Assembly (NCBI RefSeq): GCF_030268685.1
Contig: NZ_BSRQ01000010.1
Coordinates: 186,001 to 250,000, forward strand
Source: Microtetraspora sp. NBRC 13810
Lineage (GTDB): Bacteria > Actinomycetota > Actinomycetes > Streptosporangiales > Streptosporangiaceae
Reading direction: 5' to 3'
DNA: 64,000 nucleotides
The translations under genes were made by a program, and so were the position numbers. Shown in pieces: positions 1-8,196 of the stretch (the stretch's first letter is position 1; the number at the start of each line of letters is the position of its first letter). The notes beneath the pieces are model-generated. The model made no database searches and was not told the DNA's origin. It worked only from the letters and a program-made list of their open reading frames with translations.

Positions 1-52
1 TGGAGATGTCGCAGGGGCCACCGGGTCCCTCCCGGAGGATCAGGAGTCAGCC

Positions 53-700
53 ATGACGACGCAGGAGACCTCCGCGGCCGGCGTGACCGTGCCGGACACG
101 CACCTCGCCGCCGCGGCCACCGAACTCGTCCGCGACACGACCAGCGAGCTGGTCTACCACCACTCCCGCCGGGTCTACTGGTGGGGCAGCCTCCAGGGCC
201 GCAACCGCGGCCTGAGCTTCGACCCCGAACTGCTCTACATCGGCGCGATGTTCCACGACCTCGGCCTCGGCGTGAAGTTCCACGGCAGCGGCCGGCGGTT
301 CGAGGTGGACAGCGCCGACGAGGCCCGCCGCTTCCTGCACGCCCACGGGGTGCCCGAGGACAGCGTCCGGCGGGTGTGGACGGCGATCGCGCTGCACACC
401 ACGCCCGGCATCCCCGAGTTCATGGAGCCGGAGGTCGCGCTGGTCACGGCCGGGGTGGAGTACGACGTGCTGGGCATCGGCTACGACGACATCGGCCCCG
501 AGGCCCGCGCCGAGATCACCGCGCTGCATCCGCGCCCCGACTTCAAGCGGCGGATCCTGCAGGCGTTCACCGACGGCATCGCCCCGAGGCCGGAGACCAC
601 CTTCGGCAACGTGAAGGCGGATGTCCTCGCGCACTTCGTCCCCGGATTCCGGCGGGGCGACTTCGTCGAGACGATCCTGCGCTCACCGTGGCCGGAATGA
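53..700 (+). CDS. HD-domain metal-dependent hydrolase, cyanamide-hydratase-like
   Basis: This 215-residue soluble protein carries an HD-type metal-binding fold: a first histidine in YHHSRR (residues 35-40), the HD doublet in MFHDLGLG (H68-D69) and a later histidine in LHTTPG. The arrangement resembles the cyanamide hydratase/HD family of small phosphohydrolase-like enzymes, but the substrate cannot be read from the sequence. The ATG start is preceded by an AGGAG-containing ribosome site. It stands alone on the plus strand and converges with the next gene, with only ten bases between the stop codons, so there is no operon context to suggest a pathway. No signal peptide or membrane segment is visible. 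The HD fold is well supported; the substrate is unknown. Confidence 0.8.
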   Translation: MTTQETSAAGVTVPDTHLAAAATELVRDTTSELVYHHSRRVYWWGSLQGRNRGLSFDPELLYIGAMFHDLGLGVKFHGSGRRFEVDSADEARRFLHAHGVPEDSVRRVWTAIALHTTPGIPEFMEPEVALVTAGVEYDVLGIGYDDIGPEARAEITALHPRPDFKRRILQAFTDGIAPRPETTFGNVKADVLAHFVPGFRRGDFVETILRSPWPE

Positions 701-710
701 CCGGGCGGTC

Positions 711-1718
711 TCACGCCTGGATCCGCCCGGTGTCCTCCTCCTCGCCGTCGCCCGCCACGGACGCGGTCGCGGGCTGGAGATAGACGGAGGAGACGAGGGG
801 GACCCGGTCCCGGAGCCGGCTCTCCGTCCCGGCGAGCGCCTCTGCCGCCGTCTCCGTGCCGCCGGCCGAGGGGGCGAGGACGACCCGGGCGGCGACGAGC
901 ACCTCGTCCGGGCCCAGGTGCATCGTGCGGAGCTGGGCGATGTCGCGGATCAGCGGATCGGCGTCCAGCACCTCCCGGATGGCCCGCCGCACCTCGGGGG
1001 ACGCCGACTCGCCGATGATCATGCTCTTCGTCTCCACGGCCAGCACGACCGCCACGGCGACCAGCAGCACGCCGATCGCGATCGACCCGAGGCCGTCGAA
1101 CATCGGCTCACCGGTGATCACCGTCGCGGCGACGCCGGCCAGCGCGAACACCAGGCCGAGCAGGGCGGCGGTGTCCTCCAGGATCAGCACCGGCAGCTCG
1201 GGCGCCTTGGCCTGCCGGATGAACTGCGCCCACGAGCGGTTCCTGCGCACCAGGTTGGACTCGCGCACCCCGGTGCGCAGCGACAGCGACTCCAGCACGA
1301 CGGCCACGAGCAGCACCCCGATCGCCCACGGCCAGCTCTCCAGCGGATGCGGATGGGTGACCTTCTCATATCCCTCGTACAGGGCGAACAGGCCGCCGCC
1401 GAAGAAGAGCACGACGGAGACGAGGAAGGCGTAGAAGTAGCGTTCCCGGCCGTGGCCGAACGGGTGGGCGGTGCTCGGCCCGCGGGCGGCCCGGCTGCGG
1501 CCGAGCAGCAGCAGGCCCTGGTTGCCGGTGTCGGCGACCGAGTGGATGCCCTCGGCCAGCATCGCCGAGGACCCGGTGAAGAGGAACGCGACGAACTTGC
1601 TGACCGCTATGCCGGCGTTCGCCGCCAGTGCCGCGATCGTGGCCACCGTGCCGCCGTCCTTCGCCACGCCGCCGTCACCCCCGTTCCAGAGCCCCGCACC
1701 AGGGACGATGATCGCCAC
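711..1718 (-). CDS. Cation diffusion facilitator family transporter
   Basis: A 335-residue inner-membrane transporter of the CDF family, which exports divalent metals such as Zn, Fe or Mn in exchange for protons. The second membrane helix holds the metal-site motif HSVAD (residues 59-63), and an acidic pair lies in a later helix (ILEDTAALLG, about 179-188). About six hydrophobic segments precede a cytoplasmic C-terminal domain with the family's metal-sensing fold. The first 18 residues are not conserved-looking, so translation may begin at a GTG near residue 19 (VAKDGGT). The aromatic-rich PFGHGRERYFYAF segment after helix 2 is typical of the family. The gene lies downstream of the molybdenum oxidoreductase genes on the same strand with about 30 bases between them; a functional link is not evident. 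Confidence 0.88.
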   Translation of the reverse strand: MAIIVPGAGLWNGGDGGVAKDGGTVATIAALAANAGIAVSKFVAFLFTGSSAMLAEGIHSVADTGNQGLLLLGRSRAARGPSTAHPFGHGRERYFYAFLVSVVLFFGGGLFALYEGYEKVTHPHPLESWPWAIGVLLVAVVLESLSLRTGVRESNLVRRNRSWAQFIRQAKAPELPVLILEDTAALLGLVFALAGVAATVITGEPMFDGLGSIAIGVLLVAVAVVLAVETKSMIIGESASPEVRRAIREVLDADPLIRDIAQLRTMHLGPDEVLVAARVVLAPSAGGTETAAEALAGTESRLRDRVPLVSSVYLQPATASVAGDGEEEDTGRIQA

Positions 1719-1748
1719 TACCCATGCGCGGGACTCTCTACACCGTAG

Positions 1749-3833
1749 TCAGCCCACCAGCCGGTCGAGCCTGATGGGCAGGTCGCGCACCCGGACGCCG
1801 GTGGCGTGGTGGACGGCGTTGGCCACGGCGGCCGCGGTGCCGACGATGCCGATCTCGCCGATGCCCTTGGAACCCATCGGGTTGAGCCGGTCGTCCACCT
1901 CGTCGACCCAGTGCACCTCGATGTCGGGCACGTCGGCGCAGGCCGGGATGTGGTACTGGGCGAAGTCGTGGTTCAGGTAGTCGCCGAACTCCACGTCCAT
2001 GACGCCCTCCTCCATCAGCGCCATGCCGAGCCCCATCGTCATGCCGCCGATGAACTGCGACCTCGCCGTCTTCGGGTTGATCACCCGGCCGACGCCGAAG
2101 ACGCCGAGGAGGCGGGACACCCGTACCTCGCCGGTGTCCACGTCCACTCCGACCTCGGCGAACTGCGCGCCGAAGGCGTGCCTGGACAGCCGTTCGGCCG
2201 CCTCGACCTCCGCGGTCGTGTCGGCCGCGGCCTCCTGCGGGCGCCTGCCGCCGTACCGGTCGAGCTCGCGCAGCAGCGCCTCGCAGGCCCGCACCACGGC
2301 GGTGCCCCAGGAGGCGGTGCCGCTGGAGCCTCCGGCGAGCGACGCGGTGGGGAGGGCGCTGTCGCCGACCTCGACGCGCACCCGTTCCGGCGCGGTGCGC
2401 AGCGCGTCGGCGGCGATCTGGGTGAGCGCGGTGCGCGCCCCCGTGCCGATGTCGGCGGCGGCGATCCGCACGGTGAAGCCGCCGTCCGGCTCCGCCCGCG
2501 CCGTGGCCCGCGACGGGAGCCGGTAGGCGGGATAGGTCGCGGCGGCCACGCCCGTCCCGACCAGGCGGCGGCCCTCCCTGCGTACGCCGGGGGCGGGGTC
2601 GCGGTCCGCCCAGCCGAACCGCGCGGCGCCCTCCCGCAGGCAGGCGACGAGGTTGCGCGAGCTGAACGGCAGGCCGCTCTCCGGGTCCGTCTCCGGCTCG
2701 TTGCGGATCCGCAGCTCGATCGGGTCCACCCCGCAGGCGATGGCCAGTTCGTCCATCGCCGACTCCAGGGCGAACATCCCCGGGCACTCGCCGGGCGCCC
2801 GCATCCAGGACGGCGTCGGCACGTCGAGCGGGGCCAGCCGGTGGGTGGTGCGCCGGTTCGGCGCCGCGTACATGATCCGGGTCGGGGTGGTCGTCTGCTC
2901 GGCGAACTCCTGCACGGTGGACGTCTGCTCGAAGGCGTCGTGCACGATGGCCCTCAGCGTGCCGTCCTCGTCGGCGCCCAGGCGCACCCGCTGGATGATC
3001 GGCGTGCGGTAGCCGACCAGGGCGAACATCTGCTGCCTGGTCATCGTCACCTTCACCGCCCGGCCGGTCACCTTGGCGGCGAGCGCGGCGAGCACCACGC
3101 CGGGACGCGGCGTCCCCTTGGAGCCGAAACCGCCGCCGACGTGCGGTGCGATCACCCGCACGGCGTCCGGCGGCAGCCCGAACAGGCCAGCCAGGGTGTC
3201 GCGGACCGCCGAGGAACCCTGGTTGGAGTCGTAGACGACGAGGCCGTCGTTCTCCCAGACGGCCACCGTGGCGTGCGGCTCCATCGGGTTGTTGTGCTCG
3301 GCGGGCGTGCTGTAGGTCAGGTCCACCGTGACGGCGGCCTTCTCCAGCGCCGCGTCCGGATCGCCGTACTCGGTGTCCGTCGGGTAGGCCGGGTTCACCT
3401 TCGACGGTTTGTACATCTTGGGATGATCGACGCGCAGGACCACGTCGTGCGGCTCCTGGGCGTACTCGACACGCAGCCGGCGGGCCGCCTCCCGGGCCGT
3501 CTCCAGCGTCTCGGCGATCACCCCGGCGACGAGCTGTCCCCGGTAGGCGACCCGCCTCGACTGGAAGAGCGCCAGTTCGGGATCGTCGGCCGGGCCGAGC
3601 CTGGGCGCGTTGCCGTGCCAGACGGCCGCGATGACGCCAGGCAGGGTGAGCGCGCCGTCGGTGTCGACGTTGACGACCTCGCCGCGGGCGATGACCGACT
3701 GGACCGGCACGGCGTAGACGGTGTCCCGGTCCGGTGCGTGTTCGTAGGCGTAGCGGGCGGTGCCGGTGACCTTCTCCGCGGCCTCGACCCGGTCGAAGTC
3801 CGTCCCGACCGCCCTGGTGGGGGTGACGGTCAT
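1749..3833 (-). CDS. Molybdenum cofactor-binding subunit of a PaoABC-like aldehyde/xanthine oxidoreductase
   Basis: A 694-residue large subunit of the xanthine oxidase family, closest in layout to PaoC/YagR. Such subunits bind the molybdopterin cofactor and oxidise aldehydes or N-heterocycles by hydroxylation. Visible marks are the glycine-rich cofactor loop HVGGGFGSKGT, the RAPGE segment (in WMRAPGECPG) and the catalytic glutamate motif KGIGEIG near the C-terminus. The ATG start overlaps the upstream stop by four bases (ATGA), so it is translated with the FAD and iron-sulfur subunits as one transcript in the order 2Fe-2S, FAD, Mo. No signal peptide is seen, suggesting a cytoplasmic enzyme. 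The substrate is undetermined, and no XdhC/PaoD-type cofactor-inserting chaperone is nearby. Confidence 0.92.
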   Translation of the reverse strand: MTVTPTRAVGTDFDRVEAAEKVTGTARYAYEHAPDRDTVYAVPVQSVIARGEVVNVDTDGALTLPGVIAAVWHGNAPRLGPADDPELALFQSRRVAYRGQLVAGVIAETLETAREAARRLRVEYAQEPHDVVLRVDHPKMYKPSKVNPAYPTDTEYGDPDAALEKAAVTVDLTYSTPAEHNNPMEPHATVAVWENDGLVVYDSNQGSSAVRDTLAGLFGLPPDAVRVIAPHVGGGFGSKGTPRPGVVLAALAAKVTGRAVKVTMTRQQMFALVGYRTPIIQRVRLGADEDGTLRAIVHDAFEQTSTVQEFAEQTTTPTRIMYAAPNRRTTHRLAPLDVPTPSWMRAPGECPGMFALESAMDELAIACGVDPIELRIRNEPETDPESGLPFSSRNLVACLREGAARFGWADRDPAPGVRREGRRLVGTGVAAATYPAYRLPSRATARAEPDGGFTVRIAAADIGTGARTALTQIAADALRTAPERVRVEVGDSALPTASLAGGSSGTASWGTAVVRACEALLRELDRYGGRRPQEAAADTTAEVEAAERLSRHAFGAQFAEVGVDVDTGEVRVSRLLGVFGVGRVINPKTARSQFIGGMTMGLGMALMEEGVMDVEFGDYLNHDFAQYHIPACADVPDIEVHWVDEVDDRLNPMGSKGIGEIGIVGTAAAVANAVHHATGVRVRDLPIRLDRLVG

Positions 3834-4813
3834 GCGACCACCAGTTCCGTGAGCGTGCGGACCAGCAGGTTGCGGGCGAGCGGCACCTTGAAGGCGTTGT
3901 CCCGCAGCGGCCTCGCCTGGCCGAGTTCGGCCCGCGCCGCGGCGGCGAAGGCGTCCTCGGTGGCGGGGGCGCCGCGCAGCGCCTCCTCGGCCCGGCGGGC
4001 CCGCCAGGGCACGGGCGCGATCGCGCCGAAGGCGATCCGGCAGTCCCGCACGACACCGCCGGCGACGTCGAGGGCGGCGGCCACCGAGACGACGGCGAAC
4101 GCGAACGAGGCCCGGTCCCGCACCTTGCGATAGTGCGAACGCCCGCCGAAGGACAGCGCGGGCACCGTCACCTCGGTGATCAGGTCGGCCGGGTCCAGCA
4201 CGGTGTCGCGCCGCGGGTCGTCGCCGGGCAGCCGGTACAGCTCGGTCAGCGGCAGGGTGCGCGGCCCGTCCCGTCCTTCGAGGTGCACCACGGCGTCCAG
4301 CGCCGCCAGCGCGACGGCCATGTCCGAGGGATGGGTGGCGACGCACGCCTCGGAGTGGCCGATGATCGCCAGGTTGCGGTGGTCGCCCTCGCGGGCCGGG
4401 CAGCCCGATCCCGGGTTCCGCTTGTTGCACGGCTTGGTGATGTCCTGGAAGTAGGCGCAGCGGGTCCGTTGCAACAGGTTGCCGCCGACCGTGGCCATGT
4501 TCCTGACCTGGCCGGACGCCCCGGCGAGCAACGCCTGGGCGAGCAGCGGATGCGCGCGGCGCACCGCGGGGTGCGCGGCCAGGTCGCTGTTGCGCACCGC
4601 CGCGCCGATCCGCAGCGCGCCGTCCGGCCGCACCCCGACCGTGTCGTACGGCAGGCGGCTGACGTCCACCAGCCGGGCGGGTTCGGCCACGCCCAGCCGC
4701 ATGAGGTCGACGAGGTTGGTGCCGCCGCCCAGGTACATCGCGTCCGGCCGGTCGGCCACCGCGGCCACCGCGGACCTGGCCTCCTCGGCGCGTTCGTAGA
4801 CGAAGGGTCTCAT
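3830..4813 (-). CDS. FAD-binding subunit of the molybdenum oxidoreductase (PaoB-like)
   Basis: A 327-residue FAD-binding subunit (CO dehydrogenase flavoprotein family) that passes electrons from the molybdenum site to an acceptor. The FAD-binding segment reads GGGTNLVDLMR near residue 30, followed by the conserved ATVGGNL. Between them and the rest of the domain is a cysteine-rich stretch, RCAYFQD and CNKRNPGSGC, which in PaoB/YagS houses an additional 4Fe-4S cluster; that makes this a PaoB-type rather than a simple XdhB-type subunit. The start chosen is the ATG that overlaps the stop of the 2Fe-2S subunit by four bases, and its own stop overlaps the start of the large subunit, so all three are translationally coupled. 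Confidence 0.92.
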   Translation of the reverse strand: MRPFVYERAEEARSAVAAVADRPDAMYLGGGTNLVDLMRLGVAEPARLVDVSRLPYDTVGVRPDGALRIGAAVRNSDLAAHPAVRRAHPLLAQALLAGASGQVRNMATVGGNLLQRTRCAYFQDITKPCNKRNPGSGCPAREGDHRNLAIIGHSEACVATHPSDMAVALAALDAVVHLEGRDGPRTLPLTELYRLPGDDPRRDTVLDPADLITEVTVPALSFGGRSHYRKVRDRASFAFAVVSVAAALDVAGGVVRDCRIAFGAIAPVPWRARRAEEALRGAPATEDAFAAAARAELGQARPLRDNAFKVPLARNLLVRTLTELVVA

Positions 4814-5337
4814 TCCGCCACCTCCCCGATCGCCGCGACGATGTTCACATAGGCGCCGCAGCGGCACAGGTTGCCGCTCATCCGCTCGCGGATCTCGTCG
4901 CCGTCGAGCGCCGGCGTGGCGCTGAGGTCCTGGGTCACGACGCTCGGCCATCCGGCGGCGGCCTCGGCGAGCACGCCCACCGCCGAACAGAGCTGGCCGG
5001 GCGTGCAGTAACCGCACTGGAAGGCGTCGTGTTCGATGAAGGCCCGCTGGATCGGGTGCAGCCCGTCTCCGTCGGCCAGCCCCTCGACGGTGGTTATGGA
5101 GGAGCCGTGCAGGGCGACCGCGAGCTGGAGGCAGGCGTTGATCCGCCTGCCGTCCACCAGGACCGTGCAGGCGCCGCACTGGCCGTGGTCGCAGCCCTTC
5201 TTGGCCCCGATGAGATCGAGGTGCTCCCGCAGGACGTCCAGCAGCGACGACCGGGTGTCCACCGTGATCTCGTGGTCCACCCCGTTGACGTCCAGGGTGA
5301 TCGTCGCGGTCTCGGGTAGATTGGTTCCATCCATCAC
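4810..5337 (-). CDS. 2Fe-2S subunit of the molybdenum oxidoreductase (PaoA-like)
   Basis: A 175-residue protein with the two 2Fe-2S clusters of the xanthine oxidase family. The plant-ferredoxin-type cluster is marked by KKGCDHGQCGACTVLVDG and the following Cys in NACLQL; the helical cluster by FQCGYCTPGQ and NLCRCGAYVNI. E. coli PaoA carries a Tat signal peptide and works in the periplasm, but this protein has none, so the complex probably stays cytoplasmic. It opens the three-gene operon; the promoter should lie in the 63-base gap before the histidine kinase gene. Two adjacent Met codons at the start leave a one-residue uncertainty. Assignment to the family is secure, physiological substrate unknown. 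Confidence 0.93.
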   Translation of the reverse strand: MMDGTNLPETATITLDVNGVDHEITVDTRSSLLDVLREHLDLIGAKKGCDHGQCGACTVLVDGRRINACLQLAVALHGSSITTVEGLADGDGLHPIQRAFIEHDAFQCGYCTPGQLCSAVGVLAEAAAGWPSVVTQDLSATPALDGDEIRERMSGNLCRCGAYVNIVAAIGEVAE

Positions 5338-5400
5338 GGGGTGCCCCTACCCATTTGCGCCTGATATCACCTTTCTGCCCATATGAAGCTGTCTGGTGTA

Positions 5401-6753
5401 TTACCCGCCGTTGACCGGGAGTCGCACCGTGACCACGGCGCCGCCCAGCGGGCCGCCGTTCGTGAGTTCCAGCCTGCCGTGGTGCGCGCTGACCAGGGCC
5501 TGGACGATGGACAGGCCGAGCCCCGCCCCCGACCGGCCGGCCGTACGCGCCTCGTCGCCGCGGACGAAGCGCTCGGACGCCGACTCCGGCAGGCCCGCCG
5601 GGAAGCCGGGCCCGTCGTCGGCCACCTCCAGCCGGACCATGTCCTCCTCCCGGACGGCGGTGATCCGCATGACCCGGGCCCCGGCCGCGGCGCTGTTGGC
5701 GGCCAGGTTGACCAGCACCTGCCGCAGCCGGTCCGGGTCGGCCTCCACGATGAGCGGGTCGCAGGCGGCCTCGATGCGCAGCCCGAGCACCGGTTCGAGA
5801 GCGCGCGACTGGGCGGCGACCAGGTCGGCGAGGTCGACCGGCTCGCTGCGGATCACCAGGGAGCCGGCCCGCTGCCGGGCGAGCAGCAGCAGGTCCTCGG
5901 CGAGCCGGGAGAGGCGCTCGACCTCGCGGAGCGCGGCGCGCAGCGAGCGTTCCACCTCGTCGCGGTCACCGGCCGCGGACATCGCCAGCTCGATCTCCCC
6001 GCGTAGGACGGCGATCGGGGTGCGCAGCTCGTGGCTGGCGTCGTCGACGAAGGCCCGCTCACGGGCGAAGGACACCCGCAGCCGGGCGAGCATGTCGTCC
6101 AGGGTGCGAGCCAGCCGGGCGATCTCATCGTCGCCGGGCACCTCGGGGAGCCGCCGGCCGATGTCCAGCGAGGAGATCTCGGCCGCCTCGGCCGTGAGCT
6201 GGCCGACCGGGCGCAGCGCGGCCCGTACCACCAGCCAGCCCGCCGCGGCGGTGAGCCCGAGCAGCAGCGGACCGGCCAGCAGCAGCACCGACAGCAGCCG
6301 CCGCCGGGAGTCCTGCGCCGCCGCCGCGGACAGCCCCACCGCGAGCACCCGCCCGTCCGGCATCCGCTGCCACAGCAGCCGCACCCGCAGCATGCCCTCC
6401 CCCGGCCGCACCCGCAGCGACTCGGTGGCGTACTTCGCCGTCCCGGTGGCGGCGCGCACCTGGTCCCGCCGGAGCAGTTGCAGGCCGTCCACCGACGTCG
6501 AGCCGGTGAGCACGGTCCCGTCCGGCGCGTAGAGCTGCGCCATCGGGTCGGCGGCGAGCACGCCGAGGTCGCCCTGCGCCACGGCGGCGGACAGATCGTC
6601 GGCGCGCCGGCGCAGGTCGGTGTCGAGCGCGTCCCACAACTGCCGGTCGAGGAGCACGTAGAGCAGCACCAGGCAGGCGGCGAGCGCGGCGAAGGCGCCG
6701 ATCGAGAAGACCAGCACGAGGCGCACCCGCAGCGATCCGGGCATCGGCCGCAC
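5401..6753 (-). CDS. Sensor histidine kinase of a divergent two-component system
   Basis: A 450-residue membrane histidine kinase. One membrane helix lies at about residues 10-35, an extracytoplasmic sensor loop follows, and a second helix lies at about 153-178. A HAMP linker precedes the dimerisation box DDASHELRTP with the phosphorylated His at residue 241. The ATPase domain shows an N-box (NLAANS), VADDGPG and SGAGLGLSIV. The first in-frame start and a second Met three codons later are both possible. It diverges from a small membrane-protein gene and an OmpR-type regulator, which is the most likely partner. The stimulus is not deducible from the sensor loop. Confidence 0.93.
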   Translation of the reverse strand: MRPMPGSLRVRLVLVFSIGAFAALAACLVLLYVLLDRQLWDALDTDLRRRADDLSAAVAQGDLGVLAADPMAQLYAPDGTVLTGSTSVDGLQLLRRDQVRAATGTAKYATESLRVRPGEGMLRVRLLWQRMPDGRVLAVGLSAAAAQDSRRRLLSVLLLAGPLLLGLTAAAGWLVVRAALRPVGQLTAEAAEISSLDIGRRLPEVPGDDEIARLARTLDDMLARLRVSFARERAFVDDASHELRTPIAVLRGEIELAMSAAGDRDEVERSLRAALREVERLSRLAEDLLLLARQRAGSLVIRSEPVDLADLVAAQSRALEPVLGLRIEAACDPLIVEADPDRLRQVLVNLAANSAAAGARVMRITAVREEDMVRLEVADDGPGFPAGLPESASERFVRGDEARTAGRSGAGLGLSIVQALVSAHHGRLELTNGGPLGGAVVTVRLPVNGG

Positions 6754-6847
6754 GGTCGCACCCCCGCTCTTTCATGATCTTCTCATCTTGGGCTGAGCAG
6801 CCTGTTCGCATGAGGTCAGGCAGTCCCTCTCAGAGGAAGGTTCCCCC
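6754..6847. promoter_or_regulatory. Divergent promoter region between kinase and membrane-protein/regulator genes
   Basis: This 94-base gap separates two divergent transcripts, so it should hold both promoters. It is noticeably less GC-rich than its surroundings. It contains two TCAT-bearing half-sites about ten bases apart (TTTCATGATC and CTTCTCATC), a spacing suited to tandem binding of an OmpR-family regulator, and a CTCAT/ATGAG inverted pair. An AGAGGAAGG ribosome site sits before the plus-strand ATG. Autoregulation by the neighbouring response regulator is inferred, not shown. Confidence 0.45.
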
Positions 6848-7321
6848 ATGTCGGCGCATCCTTCACCCACTCGGCCCCTGCGACGGCACGACGGCTGGGA
6901 GCCGTACCCGCAGGCGCGGGCCGGGCGCCGCCCGGTTCGCGGCGAACAGGCCGCGGAGACGGCACGCGACGTCCTCGGCTCATGGCGTTTCATCTGCGCG
7001 GCGGTCATCGCGGTGGTCGCCGTCGCCGGGTCGACGGTGATCCGCGGCCAGCGCACCGACCTCGCCGTCGTGCTCGACCTCACGCTGTCCGCGGTCGCGG
7101 TGGTGGAGCTCGCGCTGATCCTCATGGCCGCCCGCCGTACGGACCTGGTGAACGGCGAGCAGGCACTGCACGACCGGCGGGCGGCCCGCCGTACCGAGGC
7201 GGTGTCGATCGAGCTGCGGGACGAGATGGAACGGCTGCACCTCGACCTCGCCCGGCTGACCGCCCGGGTCGAGACGTCCTGCCGGGAGTGCGGCCACCGG
7301 CCGGAAAGGGACTACAAGTGA
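6848..7321 (+). CDS. Small DUF1003-like membrane protein
   Basis: A 157-residue protein with a hydrophilic N-terminus of about 45 residues, two predicted membrane helices (about residues 47-66 and 73-95) and a charged, probably coiled-coil C-terminal part (RRTEAVSIELRDEMERLHL). The topology and helical tail resemble the DUF1003 family of unknown function. A terminal CRECGH motif could bind a metal. It begins with an ATG behind a clear AGAGGAAGG ribosome site. Its TGA overlaps a GTG codon in the frame of the response regulator, suggesting translational coupling, so it may be an accessory part of the same signalling unit. No specific function is known. Confidence 0.7.
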   Translation: MSAHPSPTRPLRRHDGWEPYPQARAGRRPVRGEQAAETARDVLGSWRFICAAVIAVVAVAGSTVIRGQRTDLAVVLDLTLSAVAVVELALILMAARRTDLVNGEQALHDRRAARRTEAVSIELRDEMERLHLDLARLTARVETSCRECGHRPERDYK

Positions 7322-7362
7322 GCGCGAGCCATGAACCCGCAGGTGAGCCTAGGCTTGACGGT

Positions 7363-8058
7363 ATGAGGGTGCTCGTGGTCGAGGATGACCCCGGGATGGC
7401 CGCGCTGCTCACCCGGGGGCTACGCCGAGAGGGTTACGCGACCGACGCCGTGAACAACGGCGCCGACGCCCTGTGGAGCTTGACGGAGAACCCGTACGAC
7501 GCCGTCGTGCTCGACGCGATGATCCCGGCGCCCGACGGGTTCGAGGTGTGCCGCCGGATGCGCAGCGAGGGCCGGTGGACTCCGGTGATCATGCTGACCG
7601 CGCGTGGCGGCGTGCCCGACCGGATCCGCGGCCTGGACAGCGGCGCCGACGACTACCTCACCAAGCCGTTCGCGCTGGCCGAGCTGTTCGCCCGGATCCG
7701 GGCGCTGACCAGGCGCGACCCGCGGGAGCGCCCGCCGGTGCTCAGGGTCGACGACCTCACCCTGGACCCGAGCACCCGTTCGGTACGGCGCGGCGCGACG
7801 GAGATCCGGCTGTCCGCCAAGGAGTTCGCCCTGTTGCAGGAGCTCATGCGGCGGCCTGGCGAGGTGCTGAGCCGGACCTTCCTGATCGAGCACGTGTGGG
7901 ACTTCGCCTACGACGGCGGGTCCAACATCGTCGACGTCTACGTGCGTTACCTGAGGGACAAGGTGGACCGCCCGTTCGGGCGGGACACGATCAGAACCGT
8001 GCGCGGCGCCGGCTACCGCCTGCACACCTCGCCCGCGCACGCGCCGGAGCGCGGCTGA
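7363..8058 (+). CDS. OmpR/PhoB-family response regulator
   Basis: A 231-residue response regulator: a receiver domain (residues 1-118) with the acidic pocket E7-D8-D9, the phospho-acceptor D51 in VVLDAMIP, a conserved Thr in MLTARGG and Lys in TKPFAL, then a winged-helix DNA-binding domain ending GAGYRLHT. The ATG chosen gives the usual MRVLVVEDD opening. An alternative GTG 45 bases upstream overlaps the TGA of the preceding gene and has a better ribosome site (GGAAAGG), which would add 15 residues; translation from there is quite possible. It is the likely partner of the divergent histidine kinase. Confidence 0.93.
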   Translation: MRVLVVEDDPGMAALLTRGLRREGYATDAVNNGADALWSLTENPYDAVVLDAMIPAPDGFEVCRRMRSEGRWTPVIMLTARGGVPDRIRGLDSGADDYLTKPFALAELFARIRALTRRDPRERPPVLRVDDLTLDPSTRSVRRGATEIRLSAKEFALLQELMRRPGEVLSRTFLIEHVWDFAYDGGSNIVDVYVRYLRDKVDRPFGRDTIRTVRGAGYRLHTSPAHAPERG

Positions 8059-8085
8059 CCCCGACCCGGAGGTGAGACCGGGAGG

Positions 8086-8125
8086 CGAAGAATCAAATAT
8101 AGAATACTGTATACAACTTTCATCG
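8086..8125. promoter_or_regulatory. AT-rich promoter/operator upstream of the FtsH-like gene
   Basis: A short AT-rich island stands out in otherwise GC-rich DNA just after the response-regulator stop. It contains ATAC-T-GTAT (8104-8112) overlapping the perfect six-base palindrome GTATAC (8109-8114). Such ATAC/GTAT elements resemble operators of GntR-type repressors and also supply a plausible -10 region. No such regulator is adjacent, so the binding protein is unknown. Confidence 0.4.
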
Positions 8126-8196
8126 TGCCCTCATCGGACACTCAGCAAAGTGGTAGGTGAACAGCTCGACCCCTCTTTGGGAGCACCGGAGCAGAC

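Noticed and set aside
1806-4133. Long plus-strand frame opposite the molybdenum subunit gene
   Set aside because: Composition is Arg/His/Gly-rich without domains; the opposite frame encodes the Mo-binding subunit with clear motifs.
5853-6761. Alternative 302-codon frame over the histidine kinase
   Set aside because: Cys/Arg/Pro-rich shadow of the kinase frame, which carries all kinase motifs.
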